A DNA stretch of 64,000 bases from Puccinia triticina (taxonomy: Eukaryota; Basidiomycota; Pucciniomycetes; Pucciniales; Pucciniaceae): NCBI RefSeq assembly GCF_026914185.1, contig NC_070572.1:2418001-2482000 (forward strand), given 5' to 3'. Under the pieces are notes generated by a model. The model ran no database searches. It was not told where the DNA came from and saw nothing but the letters and a program-made list of their open reading frames with translations. Below, piece by piece: positions 44,347 to 55,584 of this stretch (the stretch's first letter is position 1; the number at the start of each line of letters is the position of its first letter). Made by a program: the position numbers and the translations under genes.

Positions 44347-46554
44347 ATGGATCGCCTGCCGAGCGAACTCTGGGAACTCATCCTCCGCCAGATCCCCAAC
44401 TCGCTCCTCCGCCAAACCTGCCTCAGCCTGCGCACCCTCACCCCACACATCCCGCTCAGCCACCAGTACCGGCACCTCGCCATCGCCTCCGACGCCGAGC
44501 TCAGCCGCCTCCGCACCGACACCGCCCCGCCGAATGCCCACCTCGCAGCGCTCATCCACTCCGTCTCCCTCAGCGCATGGCGCCTCAGAGACAACAACCT
44601 GCTCATCAACCTCATCAACTCCGCTCCGAACACCAGGCTCATCTTCCTCCACATCGGGCCCCTCTTCGCCCCCGAGCAGCTCGACGACCTTCTCCGCAAA
44701 CACAAACCCTCGCTCGAGCTCCTCCTGCTCCGCTTCAACCAGAACGTGTCCATCCGATCATGTCCGTCTTTCTCTCTCTATACCAACAAGAAACACTCAC
44801 TGAGACTGCATGTTTTTTGTTTGTTTGTAGATGAGCCCTTCCTGAAAGGCGCTTACTTCGACACCTGCCTGGAGCTGCTGGCCAAATGGCCTGAGACGCC
44901 ATGCTTCCAGAGCCTGTCCTTTGTCCAGGACCCGCCGCCCCAGCCGGTGGAGAAGCAGATCCAGCACGAGGGCATCGCCCAGCCGATCATCCTGTTCCGG
45001 TTCTGGGCGATCACCGCGCTGGCCGTGTCTCCGCTGGGGCGCCATCTCCGGCGGCTTCGGCTGCGGATCCCGGGGCGCAACCTGGCGGGGGCGCTGACGA
45101 GCACGTCGACGAGGGTTGAGAGGGTGGATGTGGGCCCGGCCCTGCATGTCGACCTGCCCGTGCCGCCCTTCCCCAGCCTCGAATTCCTCGACATCTCCAC
45201 CTCCGCCCTCCCCTCCGTCGTCACCGGCCTCGGCCCCATCCTGCGCCGCTTCCCCTGCCTCACCCATCTCGTAATCGACCGCGCCGGACTCATCGTCCCC
45301 GCCAGGTTCCCCGCCGACATGGACCGGGTAGACGAGACCCTCAGGGCCATCGGCTCGTCCGTCGCTACCGCCGGCTTGCCCCGCGCTCTCGAGGCTAAGA
45401 AACTCTGGTCCGAGGCCCATGCCGTCTTCCTCCAAGCCCTCGCCCTTCGTCACGTCTCCGATACATCCGCGTCGATTGCCGAAGACCGTCCGCCGCACCA
45501 GCCCACCGCTGGGCCGTCAACCACGACTACAGCCAAGACTCGGAGAGGACGGAGCGCATACGCCAGTGCCCCGCGCTGGAAACCAGCCACCCTAGCCCCG
45601 TCTTCCTCCACGCCCTCCACCACCATCCTCCCTTCCTCTTGCCCCTCTTCTCAGAAGACGCGACTTGAGGACGAAAGGATACCGGAGAAAGTGAGCTTCC
45701 TGCCCGACTACTCTCGCCTGCTCTCGCTCTGCTGCGGCACCGCGCTCTCCCCCGCCGCTCCCGAGGGGGAAGCCGGCGAGGATGGTGAGGAGGAGGAGGA
45801 GAAGACCCGGGAGGCGTGGGAGAGCACGTTCCGGGGCGGGTTCCGGACCGGCTTGGCCAAGGTCGACGCCGCCGTTCAAGAGGCCGTCGAGGGCCATCGG
45901 AGGGCGGTTAAGGTCTGGAAAGTCGGGCTGGATAGGTTGCGCAAACCACAGCTCGTCGGCGGCGGCGGGAGCAAGACCAAGGGCACGGCGGACGGAGCCG
46001 ATCCGGACAACGACAAGCAGGCCGAGGAGCGGGCGGCCGAGGTTGCACGGAAGCTCAACAACCGCCCCGTCATCCTCGTTCTTTCTCCCTCCCCACCCCC
46101 ATTCACCGGGCCGACGGGGCCGGAAGAGGGGCTATTTGGGCGGTTCAAACGGGCCCTCAACCTCGTCGAGCTGCCCTCCTCGGGGGAGGAGGAGGAGGAG
46201 GAGGAAGAGGGGGCGCTGGAGCGGGCGATCGCGGGGTACAGGAACAGCAGAAGACGCAGCGACGACGGGCCGGCGTTTTGTGTGCGCAACGGCTGCGCCA
46301 AGCACGGCGTTGTCGGCTGGATGCCGCCCGAGCATGAGCGCCCGGTCCGCCTCATCCAGTCGCGCCGCCCGCCTCCTCTTACCCCCGAACACCCGCCGGA
46401 CGAGCACCAGCTCGTCGCTGGCTTGCAGGCACTCGCGCTTTCCCCGCCCCGCGAGAATGACGCGCTATTGGCGGATCTCGGTGGCGAGCTACGACATCCC
46501 GTCGGATGCGCTCATTTGGTCGCAAGGACGATGTGGGACGTCGATTCGTGGTAG
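44347..46554 (+). CDS. F-box-like/leucine-rich protein (about 712 aa)
   Basis: Two exons, 44347-44761 and 44831-46554, with a 69-bp intron (GTCCGT...TTGTAG). The intron is itself open in frame, so retention would add 23 residues. The first 40 residues, LPSELWELILRQIPNSLLRQ, form an F-box-like motif that would bind Skp1 in an SCF ubiquitin ligase. Leucine-rich segments follow (LEFLDISTSALPSVVTGLG, LRRFPCLTHLVIDRAG), a likely substrate-binding region. The C-terminal half is charged, with an acidic run (about residue 600), and ends in a Cys/His-containing tail (CVRNGCAKHG). Strong GC bias resembles the other island genes. It starts 208 bp after the PPR stop, same strand. Confidence 0.7.
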   Translation: MDRLPSELWELILRQIPNSLLRQTCLSLRTLTPHIPLSHQYRHLAIASDAELSRLRTDTAPPNAHLAALIHSVSLSAWRLRDNNLLINLINSAPNTRLIFLHIGPLFAPEQLDDLLRKHKPSLELLLLRFNQNVSIRSCPSFSLYTNKKHSLRLHVFCLFVDEPFLKGAYFDTCLELLAKWPETPCFQSLSFVQDPPPQPVEKQIQHEGIAQPIILFRFWAITALAVSPLGRHLRRLRLRIPGRNLAGALTSTSTRVERVDVGPALHVDLPVPPFPSLEFLDISTSALPSVVTGLGPILRRFPCLTHLVIDRAGLIVPARFPADMDRVDETLRAIGSSVATAGLPRALEAKKLWSEAHAVFLQALALRHVSDTSASIAEDRPPHQPTAGPSTTTTAKTRRGRSAYASAPRWKPATLAPSSSTPSTTILPSSCPSSQKTRLEDERIPEKVSFLPDYSRLLSLCCGTALSPAAPEGEAGEDGEEEEEKTREAWESTFRGGFRTGLAKVDAAVQEAVEGHRRAVKVWKVGLDRLRKPQLVGGGGSKTKGTADGADPDNDKQAEERAAEVARKLNNRPVILVLSPSPPPFTGPTGPEEGLFGRFKRALNLVELPSSGEEEEEEEEGALERAIAGYRNSRRRSDDGPAFCVRNGCAKHGVVGWMPPEHERPVRLIQSRRPPPLTPEHPPDEHQLVAGLQALALSPPRENDALLADLGGELRHPVGCAHLVARTMWDVDSW

Positions 46555-47730
46555 CCTTCTACCTTTCTCTCTGGACGCCCTTTTCTTTCCACCCTTGTCT
46601 TTTGCTTCTCTTGTTATAGGCTCTGCTAAGGGTCGGTCTCAGCCCGCAAACACTTTTTCTGAAGGGTCTTAGCTGTTGCGCGTCTCCAAAGCGATGGGGA
46701 TGGGGCTTGTGGCACGCTCTCAGTCGCGGCAAGGCTCGAGGCGCACCAAAGCCAGCGCAGTCCTTTTCCGCTGGGTGTTGCCTATCACAAATGAGTAGCA
46801 CCGGAAAGAGGGCCAGGTCGGCCTGTCCAGATTTTTCCGAGCCGGGCCGGTGTTGCCCGGCCGAAAATGAGCGCTGAGCTTCCTGGGCTAACCCAGCCTT
46901 CCGGGCAGGTCTGCCCTCAATCAAACACCGCCATCACCTCGCAAGCAACCTTGTGAACTCTTCAGGAGAAAGCAGCGGGTGTAACACGTACGGTACTCAG
47001 GGTGTTGCCCATCACAAATACGGTGCTCGGACCCCGCGAGCACGTGAGGGACTTAGTTTATGCGCAAAATGAGCCGGTCAAACTGCCAACGCTGTTTTCA
47101 ATGGTGCAGAGGTGTTGCCCATCACGAACGAAAGCTCGCTGGGCTTAGCTTGTGATTCCAGCTTCGGGCAACACGAGTTGGCACGAAGAAAACTAAAGGT
47201 CGGTGTGTAGGCCCGGAAAACTGAGAAGGGGAGATCTGACTCGACAAAAGATTAGCGGACGAAATCCGAAGTATAGACTGGGAAAGATGGTATATCAGCC
47301 AGGATATGAGGGCGGGTATGCGGACCGACAGAGCTCGAGACTGGCGGAAGAGACCAAGATGAGTTTGCTTGTGGACTGGGGAAGCCAGGCAGAGTGAAGT
47401 GAGCCACACGGGGACAGACGAGAGCAAAAGGGAGAGGGACACGAGAGGACAAGCAGATTCAAGCCTGCTTAATGTGTATGTACATAGGACTGATGGTTGT
47501 TGCAGAGCTTTTTGGACGACAGTTGATATGTACCTCCTTACCAAGGAAGATTCATCCCGGTGCAGCATGGGTCCGCTGGCCGGATAACCCAAAGAAGCTG
47601 GTTTATACACACATGATAGTTTTTTACATTGTTATGGCTTTGATACCCTCAACAAATGATATTTCAGGTTTACAAAAGAAATCAACCTAAGTGATGCGAA
47701 CAGGCTTGATCCGCGGAAAGTTTTGTTGGG
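46555..47730. other. Intergenic with dispersed GTGTTGCCCATCAC repeats
   Basis: GGTGTTGCCYATCACAAA occurs at about 46785, 46999 and 47110, and GGGCAACAC in reverse at about 47166. The copies are short and spaced 110-215 bp apart. No ORF is convincing. The 3' UTRs of the convergent F-box and nuclease genes probably lie at its edges (inference). Confidence 0.4.
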
Positions 47731-48908
47731 TTAAGATGATCGTTTTGCTGAGAATGAGTTAATGTACTTCATGATCTCGTCAGCGTCCGCCATACCGCGC
47801 AGCTTGTCCAACATGAGTTGTTGGCCCTCTTGTCGACCCTCCTCCTTGGCTTCCTCGATGGCAAAGGTTGTAGCATTGGCAACTACCTGCAACTGCTCCA
47901 GTTCCTTCCTATAGGCGACCGACTCCTCGCGCGAGAGGCCCGCAATGCGTACTGTCTCTAGCAGGTGCTTGAGGTCTTCACTGTCTTGGACCCACTTCGG
48001 AATCGTATTGTTAGTCGAGCCAAGATGTCGGAGTAGCCAGACAAGCTGCTCCCGGGGTGTTTTGCAAGCATCGGCAGGCACATGAAATGACGGAAGCGAT
48101 ATCAGAATGTAGTGTGCAACATCATTGAATGGTAAGAATCCTGGTCGAGGTGCTTCATCAGGATATACCAGAGATTGCTTGCCATCGAAGAAAGTGGAGG
48201 CTGGGCACAACCACGCATCCTGGAGCTCAGTTGGGACTCCTCGGAGACGTTGAAAGGAGAAGTCGCAGATCGCAATCACGTAGACCGGAGACAGCTTAAA
48301 GTTCCACGTAGACTGAGTTCGCTCCCATCAATTCTTCTTGAATTTGACTCCAAGATTGTTTTCAACATTTTCTTGAAACAGGTTGGGAGGAACTTGACTG
48401 CCAGACCAGCCTTGTTTGTCGACAATCAGTCTTGACGAATGGTAGACCAGTCGATTGAGAAAATGCGGTTCCGGGGCAACTTGCATCTCCACATTCACCA
48501 ATTTGTTGTCGTCTGTGACACAGAGAATGTCGTACCGTAGTAGTCAAATTCCGGCAAAAGAACCCACAGATTCGGTTGGCTCATACCCCACATTTCGAAC
48601 AGTGGAGGAGATAGGGCGCTTTGGAGTATTTTTGTTTGACGTGGAACGTGACAAGGATGGCGTGGAAGGCTGGGAGTATACAGGCTTGAGTGTTGTTACC
48701 TGGTGCAGCCGAACGTCCGGTAATATTGACCTCAGGAGAAAAATGAGGGCATCTCTGTGTGAGTGTTTTTTTTTGAAAAATTCAGAAGAAAGTGTATTAG
48801 TTTTTTTTAAATAAATATTCAAAAAAGTACATGCTCAGCTTACGCATCACCAAATAGCCGCTTGAAGGCTGCATCCGTAGTAACACGCATAAAGTTGTCA
48901 GTGTTCAT
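47731..48908 (-). pseudogene. PD-(D/E)XK nuclease, Rpn/PDDEXK_2-like, with two in-frame TGAs
   Basis: Exon 1 is 48908-48844 (MNTDNFMRVTTDAAFKRLFG), typical of the DxAFKxLFG start of Rpn/PDDEXK_2 nucleases. An 89-bp GT-AG intron follows, then exon 2 from 48754. The nuclease core reads YDILCVTDDNKLVNVEMQ, giving the catalytic D...(V)ExQ signature, then VYVIAICDFSF and a C-terminal Leu/Glu-rich helix ending EEAKEEGRQEGQQL, also characteristic. One frame holds throughout, broken only by TGA at 48546-48544 and 48330-48328. It is either a young pseudogene or a gene with an exon structure I cannot resolve. In bacteria the family promotes recombination or transposition; its role in a fungus is unknown. 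Confidence 0.65.
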
Positions 48909-48917
48909 GGCCTTGGG

Positions 48918-49020
48918 GTGGGGTGTCTAGTGCGGCTGGGTGGTGTGGCTGAGTGGTTGCGGCTGGGTGGTGCGGCTGGGTGGTGCGGCTGAGTGGTGCG
49001 GCTGAGTGGTTGCGGATGGT
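48918..49020. repeat. 13-14-bp tandem repeat (GTGCGGCTGRGTG)
   Basis: About seven copies of GTGCGGCTGGGTG or GTTGCGGCTGAGTG lie in the interval between the divergent nuclease and RSA3 genes. It sits just upstream of the nuclease ATG and may affect its promoter. Confidence 0.8.
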
Positions 49021-49224
49021 TGTGCTTGAGCTTGTTCATATGTATGTACATGGACCCAGCTAAGCTAAACGTGATCCCGTCGTTTCAGGGGTCGGGGGGC
49101 CGGGGACCCGGAGCGCCCACACCTATTGCAGGCTTGCTTCGCAAGACCAGACGCCCGCAGCAGCGAGGGACAAATTTCGGTTTCGAGTGGACATCGGCAT
49201 CAACAAGCATCAACACCACTCAGC

Positions 49225-50106
49225 ATGGCACCACGACCCAGGAAACGTGTCCGACGGAGAAGAGTTACAGAAAACTTCGACGACTCAAGCGACTCATCAG
49301 CATCTTCATCCTCTTCAGCCTCGAGTCAATCAAACGATCCAACAGCGAAAATCGTACGTCCATATATGTGTCTCGAAGTATTTATATTTGTTTCTGACAG
49401 AAAGATTTTCATCAAACCTATTATCTCACAGACCAGCAAGTCTTCGTCTGATAGCAGCGAAAGCTCAAGTGAGAGCGAGTCGACAGATAGCAGCTCGTCT
49501 TCTTCATCAAGCTCCGCCTCTTCGTCGGCCCGACCGACAGCAAAGCGAGGTCGATTGGCCAAAAAACAAACACGCGTCGGCCAACAACAGCCCAAACAAG
49601 ACGCAGAACCGGGGTTAACAGAAACAACTTGCAGATCACCGTCACCCGTTGCACAGTCACCACCAGCTCCTTTACCAAGCTCCTTCTTCGACCCAGACCT
49701 TGCACTTCCCTATCTAGATTCGCCGCCCGACTTCAGTCTTCCGGCAGGTTTCGAAACCCGGCCGGCCACCCGGCAAGTCGATGGCCTCCAATCCGCCCGT
49801 CAGACACTGGCGCAAGATGAGGACAGATTTCGCGCCTGGTACATGACGACGATCGTCGACCGATTTCCGAACGAGTTGGACCAGCTTCGGACGTCTTGCA
49901 ATTCCCAGAAGGCGCATTCTAATCTCGACTTGCTGGTTGCTGCACTGGGCTCCGGCGTCGACATCTTTGATGATAGTGTTGCCCTCTCTTCTTCCTCTGA
50001 TACTGCGACAAAGGTCTCACATCAAAACCCGTCTTCTTCCAAGATGGCCTTGGACGACCATCATCTTGTTTTAGAGTCTCTCGACTTGGCTGATGCAAAA
50101 TTATAA
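49225..50106 (+). CDS. RSA3: Ribosome assembly protein 3 homologue (267 aa)
   Basis: Two exons, 49225-49353 and 49432-50106 (donor GTACGT, acceptor CTCACAG, phase 0). The N-terminal half is a basic patch (MAPRPRKRVRRRRV) and long Ser/Asp/Glu tracts, typical of nucleolar proteins. The C-terminus carries the Rsa3 domain: DEDRFRAWYMTTIVDRFPNE, LDQLRTSCNSQKAHSNLDLL and AALGSGVDIF. In yeast Rsa3 acts in early 60S ribosomal subunit assembly with Dbp6. The domain match rests on the F-x-x-Y-(L/M)...F-x-x-(E/D)LDxLR pattern. Upstream ATGs in the same frame (from 49126) give no conserved sequence, so the ATG at 49225 is preferred. Confidence 0.75.
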   Translation: MAPRPRKRVRRRRVTENFDDSSDSSASSSSSASSQSNDPTAKIVRPYMCLEVFIFVSDRKIFIKPIISQTSKSSSDSSESSSESESTDSSSSSSSSSASSSARPTAKRGRLAKKQTRVGQQQPKQDAEPGLTETTCRSPSPVAQSPPAPLPSSFFDPDLALPYLDSPPDFSLPAGFETRPATRQVDGLQSARQTLAQDEDRFRAWYMTTIVDRFPNELDQLRTSCNSQKAHSNLDLLVAALGSGVDIFDDSVALSSSSDTATKVSHQNPSSSKMALDDHHLVLESLDLADAKL

Positions 50107-51866
50107 AAACCCCCCGTAACTAGCACGGAAAGTCTCTCCATAACCCGTAACCAAATGCAAAAAAAAAAGACACAGAATCCGTTACGAAAAATGAAATGAC
50201 AATCTGTTACGAAAAATGAAATGACAATTGTGTTCGCAACAAGTACGTGAGATGAGCCGTCACAGTGAGAGAAACCGTTGCCGTCGCGACAAGGATGCGA
50301 CGAAAGGCAAAGCTCAAGTTCCCGCTCCCCCTGGAGGCATCATTGGTATAAGAAACCGACGGTGTCCTCAAAAAAATACATTCTTATTATTTACTTGCTT
50401 CCATTGCTGCTCACTTCGACGCCCTCCCCATCGTGCAAGCGCTTCCAAATTTTTGCTGTCTTCTTTTGATCTCTACTCACCGGTCAGGTGTCTCGATATC
50501 CCGGCTATATCAACCTTGTAAAGCTGTATCACCCCTTATGTATGCCGCGACTTCTTGTCCGGGCAGTCCGCGCAAACAGCTTCCCCTGGCCGACCTCCGT
50601 GCCCCAGCCCGCACTTGTGTCCCCCACATCCCTACTCCTTACCTCACCTTCCCCACCGCCAGGCGCCCAAGTTGTTTGCGGGCCTCTTAATTGTAACTAC
50701 TGTCGAAGCCTTCCCTCGCCACATCTTTACACTCCAAAATTCGTCGTTACTTATATTTCATCGCTCATAGTCATTGCTCATTCATCATCATACAATACAA
50801 AGACTCAGTCAAACCACACCAGCACACCTCTTTCCAACTCCTTCAAACAGTCCAGCCATGGAGGTAGAGTGGGGACGACACAAGTACTACAACGTTAGAA
50901 GCGAAATAAAGGAAATAAGGTAGTGACGGTAGTAAGTAAATCCCCGATGAGCCAGAGAGGTTAGCGGATCTGTCTGCTGCTGGAACCGGTGGCCTCCTGA
51001 ACCATGTTGAGTAATTACAGCGCACCCTCCTGGAACCTCACCATGATGTCAATGGTGGCCACTGACAGCTCTGTTTATGAAGCTTGGGGCAAAAACCCGT
51101 CAAAAATAAGGGTTTTTGGCCCTGTCACTATAACTGTGCTGATATAAACACTGGTAATTTAAATTACCAAACTTGTTACGTGGCAAATATGGCCACTAAA
51201 AGGGTTTTAACACTCTGTAACAGAGGAAGGATTAATTATGTAATTAATAATGGGAATTATTTTTGGTGTAATACTAAAAGTAGGTGGTAAGCGCTTAAAC
51301 TGATTGGCTGCTTGACAGAGGCGGTGGTCTTACGGCAACTACTTATAAGGATAAAGCTTTAAATATGCTAATAAGGGATTTTGGATGATTTAACCTGAGG
51401 GCCAAATAGGCCTCTATTTATAGAGGGGACTTCAGTGGGCGCAACCACTAAGTCCTTTTCTCCTTATGGGTGTATCCTGAGGTGTACACGTGAACAAGGC
51501 TTGGCTGTGGGCAATTTATTTGTATTATAATAGACTAATTTCCCTGACTCTGTCACATGACATATTTATAACCAATTGTCATGTGAAAGAGCTTCTGTAG
51601 AAGTCTACATAATACTTTCACAGGGTATTTTTACACAAGTAATATTACTCTTTAATGTACAATAGTTTATTTTTATTTACTTTGTTTGTTTTACTAATTT
51701 TTTGTATGTAATACTATTTTTTGGGTGCTTTCTGGGGCCAATTCTTATTTATACAATTAGTACATGAAGGAATAGGAATAAGGGGTTACTTTGAGTGGGC
51801 GACTCCCCTTAATTTATGATGAGGAATCAGATTCTGCAATAATAATTTAATAATTATTATTATTTA
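50107..51866. other. Intergenic; GC-poor element-like right half
   Basis: After the RSA3 stop a direct repeat (CCGTTACGAAAAATGAAATGACAA, here cited in two parts: TCCGTTACGAAAAATGAAAT and ATGACAA) occurs at about 50179 and 50202. From about 51060 to 51860 the sequence becomes AT-rich with no ORF, and may be an LTR or MITE fragment adjoining the MULE gene. No ends could be matched. Confidence 0.3.
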
Positions 51867-53894
51867 CTAAGTTATTGCAGTCTTCTGGATACTTGATGTA
51901 TCTCTAAGGCTGACAGCCGCTGCCGCGAAAAGTTTGCGGTTAATTGGTGCCCGCATTGCCTTGTTGACCCTCTTCAGGGCTCTCAGGCCCGAGCTCTGAA
52001 GACTTTGGATCCTCTGTGAGTGCTCCTTGGAGGTCATACTGTTGTCTTGAGCTGTGGGCGGGGCAAGGCTTGTCCTTCTGTTTGCTAGTGGCTGAATTCC
52101 AACTGATTGGTTCTCCAACGCAGGCCGTTTGACTGGTGCAGAACCAGATCCATTGGACAAAATCACCTTGATTTCCAAGTCTCCATTGTACAAGAGGTCA
52201 GCCGGACAGAGTGATAGTAGCCGCAAGGGTTGGTTGGATGGGTTTGGGCTGCCCAAGCCAACCGGAACGAAGGCTGGTGCGGGGTCAAGCTTGTTTAAGG
52301 CTCCGTCTTCGTACAAGTTGTTGAGTAACGCTTCGATGTCCATTGGCGGCGCTTCGGGAACGCATCCTGCCTCGACGACCAGATATTTGTACTGTTTCGC
52401 GATGCAGAACATATGTTTGCACGCACTATTGTGTTGCTGGAAGTGCGGGCACGTGCACCTGAGGATTCGCGGCTTCGCGTGCCGCTTGCTTGGCACCTCG
52501 TAATCCACCCAGTAAGCCACGGCGAGCGGAGAAGTGAAGGAATTGCTGACAAACTGTGTAGATGATATAGATGTTGTTAGCAAAAATATTATGGGGATGG
52601 GTGGAACAAAGAAGCTTACATGGTCCGCCCATTGCGTAATAAGTATGCCAAGGGTGCACATAATGTCAGGGGTGTAGCTATCACCGTCCAGGCGGGCTTT
52701 GAGCTGGAATTTATTGACGCGCTGTTTCTGGATGCCCAACTGGACACGGGCCGACTGATGCTGGTAGTAGCCTACCACGTCGTATTTGAGAATTTGGATG
52801 AGTTCGTCCATTTGGTGTTTTTCAGGTGGGGGGATGAACTTTGTCTTCAACGTCCTATGCCACGACTCTACATAATTGTTGGTATGAATGCCCTGAATGG
52901 CATTCTGCAAGCAAGGCAAGTAATCAGTACATGACATGTCCATTGAAGAAAAAAAGCCAAACAAAAACTTACCGTGCGATAATTTAATGCCCAATGTTTG
53001 CGATTGCTGTCCCATTGCTGTTGGACATAATGAGCAAACGGGCCACTGATCTGGCTCCATTTAGCATTGAAAGCGTTCTGCATTGACTCCGGATTGCCTC
53101 CACCATACACAAGCCATTGAAAGTCAGCGAGGGCTTCCTCAGACTGGGCACCCAGGTGGGCCAACGCATTGGCTTTGAAAGCCTTGAACTTAAGGCATGG
53201 AACAGGCACCAGAAATGGGGGGGCGGGTCGTCGAGGTCAGAGTAGGTGTTGGCAACAGCATTTTGGATGGCCAGAGCACAATCGCTCATGACTGCACCAG
53301 GTACGTATCCGGTGGTCTGTTGGATCCACCTGAGGACGCTAAGGAGGGGCTCCCTGTGGGTGAGATGGGTGTAAAAATGACAAAAAATGTTAGCTCATCA
53401 TGATTTGGGGTAAGTCGGCAGTTGGAGTGAGGCAAACTTACTTTGCCAAAGAGACGATAAACGCCCAGCAGATGGGCAAACCCTTGCCTGTCACTGGGTC
53501 CCGAATCACAAAGGTGTACAAGCTTACTTTGCGGTTATCGCCAAACAAAAAGTTGCTGACGCTGTTGTGGGTCGCGTCAAGCATGAGTAGGTTGCCTCCA
53601 TGTCTCAACATCATGTCAGTCTGCCACGGTGATTGGAAGGCAAAGATGAATGCCGGGTCGTTGTCCGCAATCGGAAGAAAAGTGTTGTACCCTTTGGCGT
53701 CAAGCTGGTCTTTCCATAACGCCACAGAAGTAAAGACGTCCTTGTCCTTCTTTGACAGGACCTTGATCCGCTTCTGGATCAGATACCGTACGTGGTAGAA
53801 CTCCACGTAATGCGCCTCAGGAACGGAACCATTGGACAACTGCAAATGAAAGGGAATTAAATTTCTATGCTACTAAGTGTGCTGAGATGTTGCA

Positions 53895-54910
53895 TGTCAG
53901 CCTTAGAGTCATCACAGCTGACCTAAAAGCTGCCTGTTCTACCTTTGTTACATATAAATTACTTTATATCTTTTTCATCTTAAGAGATATCCCTGTTTTG
54001 ACTTCATATTCTGTTTCCTCATGCAATTTTAACCCTAGTTACAACTTACCAATTCATTGTAACTATACTCCTTCCCTGAGTTACTGAGTTGTAGCGCCCT
54101 TGCGCAGTTGTGACGTGTCAGCGCTACTAGGTGCGCCAAACCACATGTACATATGTAAATTACATAAGCAAACTGTGAAAATTTTCGTAGTCAGGATCCC
54201 CCTTGCCTGAGGCGGATCCACAGACTTCAGCACACCAGAACCACCACCCAGATAACCCCAGGATCACCACCAAAGAGCCTACTCTACTCCCAGTATACCT
54301 ACCGTCACAGGCGCCTAGGATATTGACAGTAAGTAACCTCTTTCACTGAACCTTGATTATCTCAGAGGTACAACTCTGTGTCTTGCTTGATCTGCCTTTT
54401 CTTCTTGCTTTGCCTCCTCCTTGATCACAGGGCTGTCCCTCCAATTCTACAGGCCTTTGCCTCTATCTTGATCACAGGGCTGTCCCTTCAATTCTACAGG
54501 CCTTTGCCTCTATCTTGATCACAGGGCTGTCCCTTATAATCACTTGGCCTTTGCCTCAAAATCTAGGTTGCAGGGCTGTCCCTCAGGTTTCCCATTAAGA
54601 ACCTTGACTGTCCAGAGAGAAGTCTAAAAAACTGTGGCTGGATTAAACTTATCTAATCCAGATACCCTCCTGAGAGGAAGCTGTAGCACTTCTAGCACAG
54701 ATTAGCAGCACTCTTCTGAAGAGTAGCATTGCCAGTGGACGTGCATTCCCACTAGAATAACCTAGTACTTCTCTTCTATCTTATCCTGCTTGGTTTCTTT
54801 CTCTCTCTTTCTCTTTTTCTCTTACAGTTGTATTTTCTTTATCCCAAGAAATCAAACTGTTGTCCCCCATTTCTTGTGTCCTGCTGTCACTATAGAGACT
54901 CAGGCTCACA
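53895..54910 (+). mobile_element. Solo LTR in the MULE intron (5-bp TSD TTGCA)
   Basis: This is a 1016-bp LTR, TGTCAGCC...GGCTCACA, of the same family as the copy at 5240. It is flanked by TTGCA (53890-53894, 54911-54915). It lies wholly between the splice donor and acceptor of MULE intron 1, leaving both sites intact. It lacks the TTGAGTCCCGCGACTCAA array of the other copy and instead has a 3-copy repeat at 54420-54590. Confidence 0.92.
54420..54590 (+). repeat. About 50-bp tandem repeat within the LTR
   Basis: Three copies of TTGATCACAGGGCTGTCCCT plus YYAATTCTACAGGCCTTTGC, and a fourth diverged copy (GGTTGCAGGGCTGTCCCT). They are absent at the same place in the LTR at 5240-6282. Confidence 0.8.
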
Positions 54911-55584
54911 TTGCAAGATATAAGGGGATGATTGAAGCTTACAGAAAAAAGGTCCAGGCAGGACAGAAGTTTCTCAATAGAAGGCCATTGAAGCCCACGT
55001 ATAACCTGTTTGGTTAACCACTTCATGACAAGCTTTGGAAGACGGCACTTCTTCATTTCAGTGTTGGAGTCGGGCTGGTGGTTGTGCTGCCATTGCCAGC
55101 ACACGCGCAAGGAATCGGTGGCAACATCGTGGCTGATCCAAAACCCTGCAAGGCAGCCGCATTTCTGAGATGGTTCAGATCTCCTCAAATTTGGGCAAAC
55201 AATATGTGTTCCTTTCTGGGGGCATTTGAACTCCAGCTTGAAATGGTGTTGTTGGGGGCGGCCGCCTCTGTTTGGAGCGTTGGCGAGGCGAGGGACTGGC
55301 GAGTTGGTCTTGGTCTTGTGAACGGCCCAGTACACCGTAGCCTGCATGGCCTTGACAAAGATGTCCGCAATTGCACGTGTATTGCCCGGGATGGTGAAGT
55401 GGTGGCAATGGTGAGGGAACACAGGCATGGCGCCACTGGCCTTACGAACCAACCGGAGCGAGTTTGGGTGAGTCGATTGATCTGCCGGCGAAGGGACCTC
55501 CTGTGTCCAGGGCAGCGGGACAACTTCGTACATATCTTTGACAAGGGGGAAATACGGCTGGGTGGTGGATCTTAATGTGGGCAT

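Larger units (their letters stand above)
51867..55584 (-). pseudogene. MULE transposase gene, interrupted by a solo LTR in intron 1
   Basis: Minus strand. Exon 1 is 55584-54943 (MPTLRSTTQPYFPLVKDMYE...) with a zinc-finger module FKCPQKGTHIVC...CWQWQHNHQP. Intron 1 (GTAAGC...TTGCAG, about 82 bp without the LTR) contains the solo LTR. Exon 2 (53839-53442) holds LMLDATHNSVSN with a catalytic Asp. Exon 3 (from 53348) reads VMSDCALAIQNAVANTY, then a 1-nt frameshift near 53190 before KAFKANALAHLGAQ. After another intron (about 52975-52911) comes NAIQGIHTNNYVESWHRTLK, a further intron, and a SWIM finger CTCPHFQQHNSACKH. The stop is at 51867. Domain order (zinc finger, DDE, SWIM) is that of Mutator-like transposases. 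The frameshift suggests it is dead. Confidence 0.8.

Noticed and set aside
47731..48908. Bacterial contamination as source of the PDDEXK-like gene
   Set aside because: It has a good GT-AG intron with matching phase, GC content like its neighbours, and sits between two spliced fungal genes.
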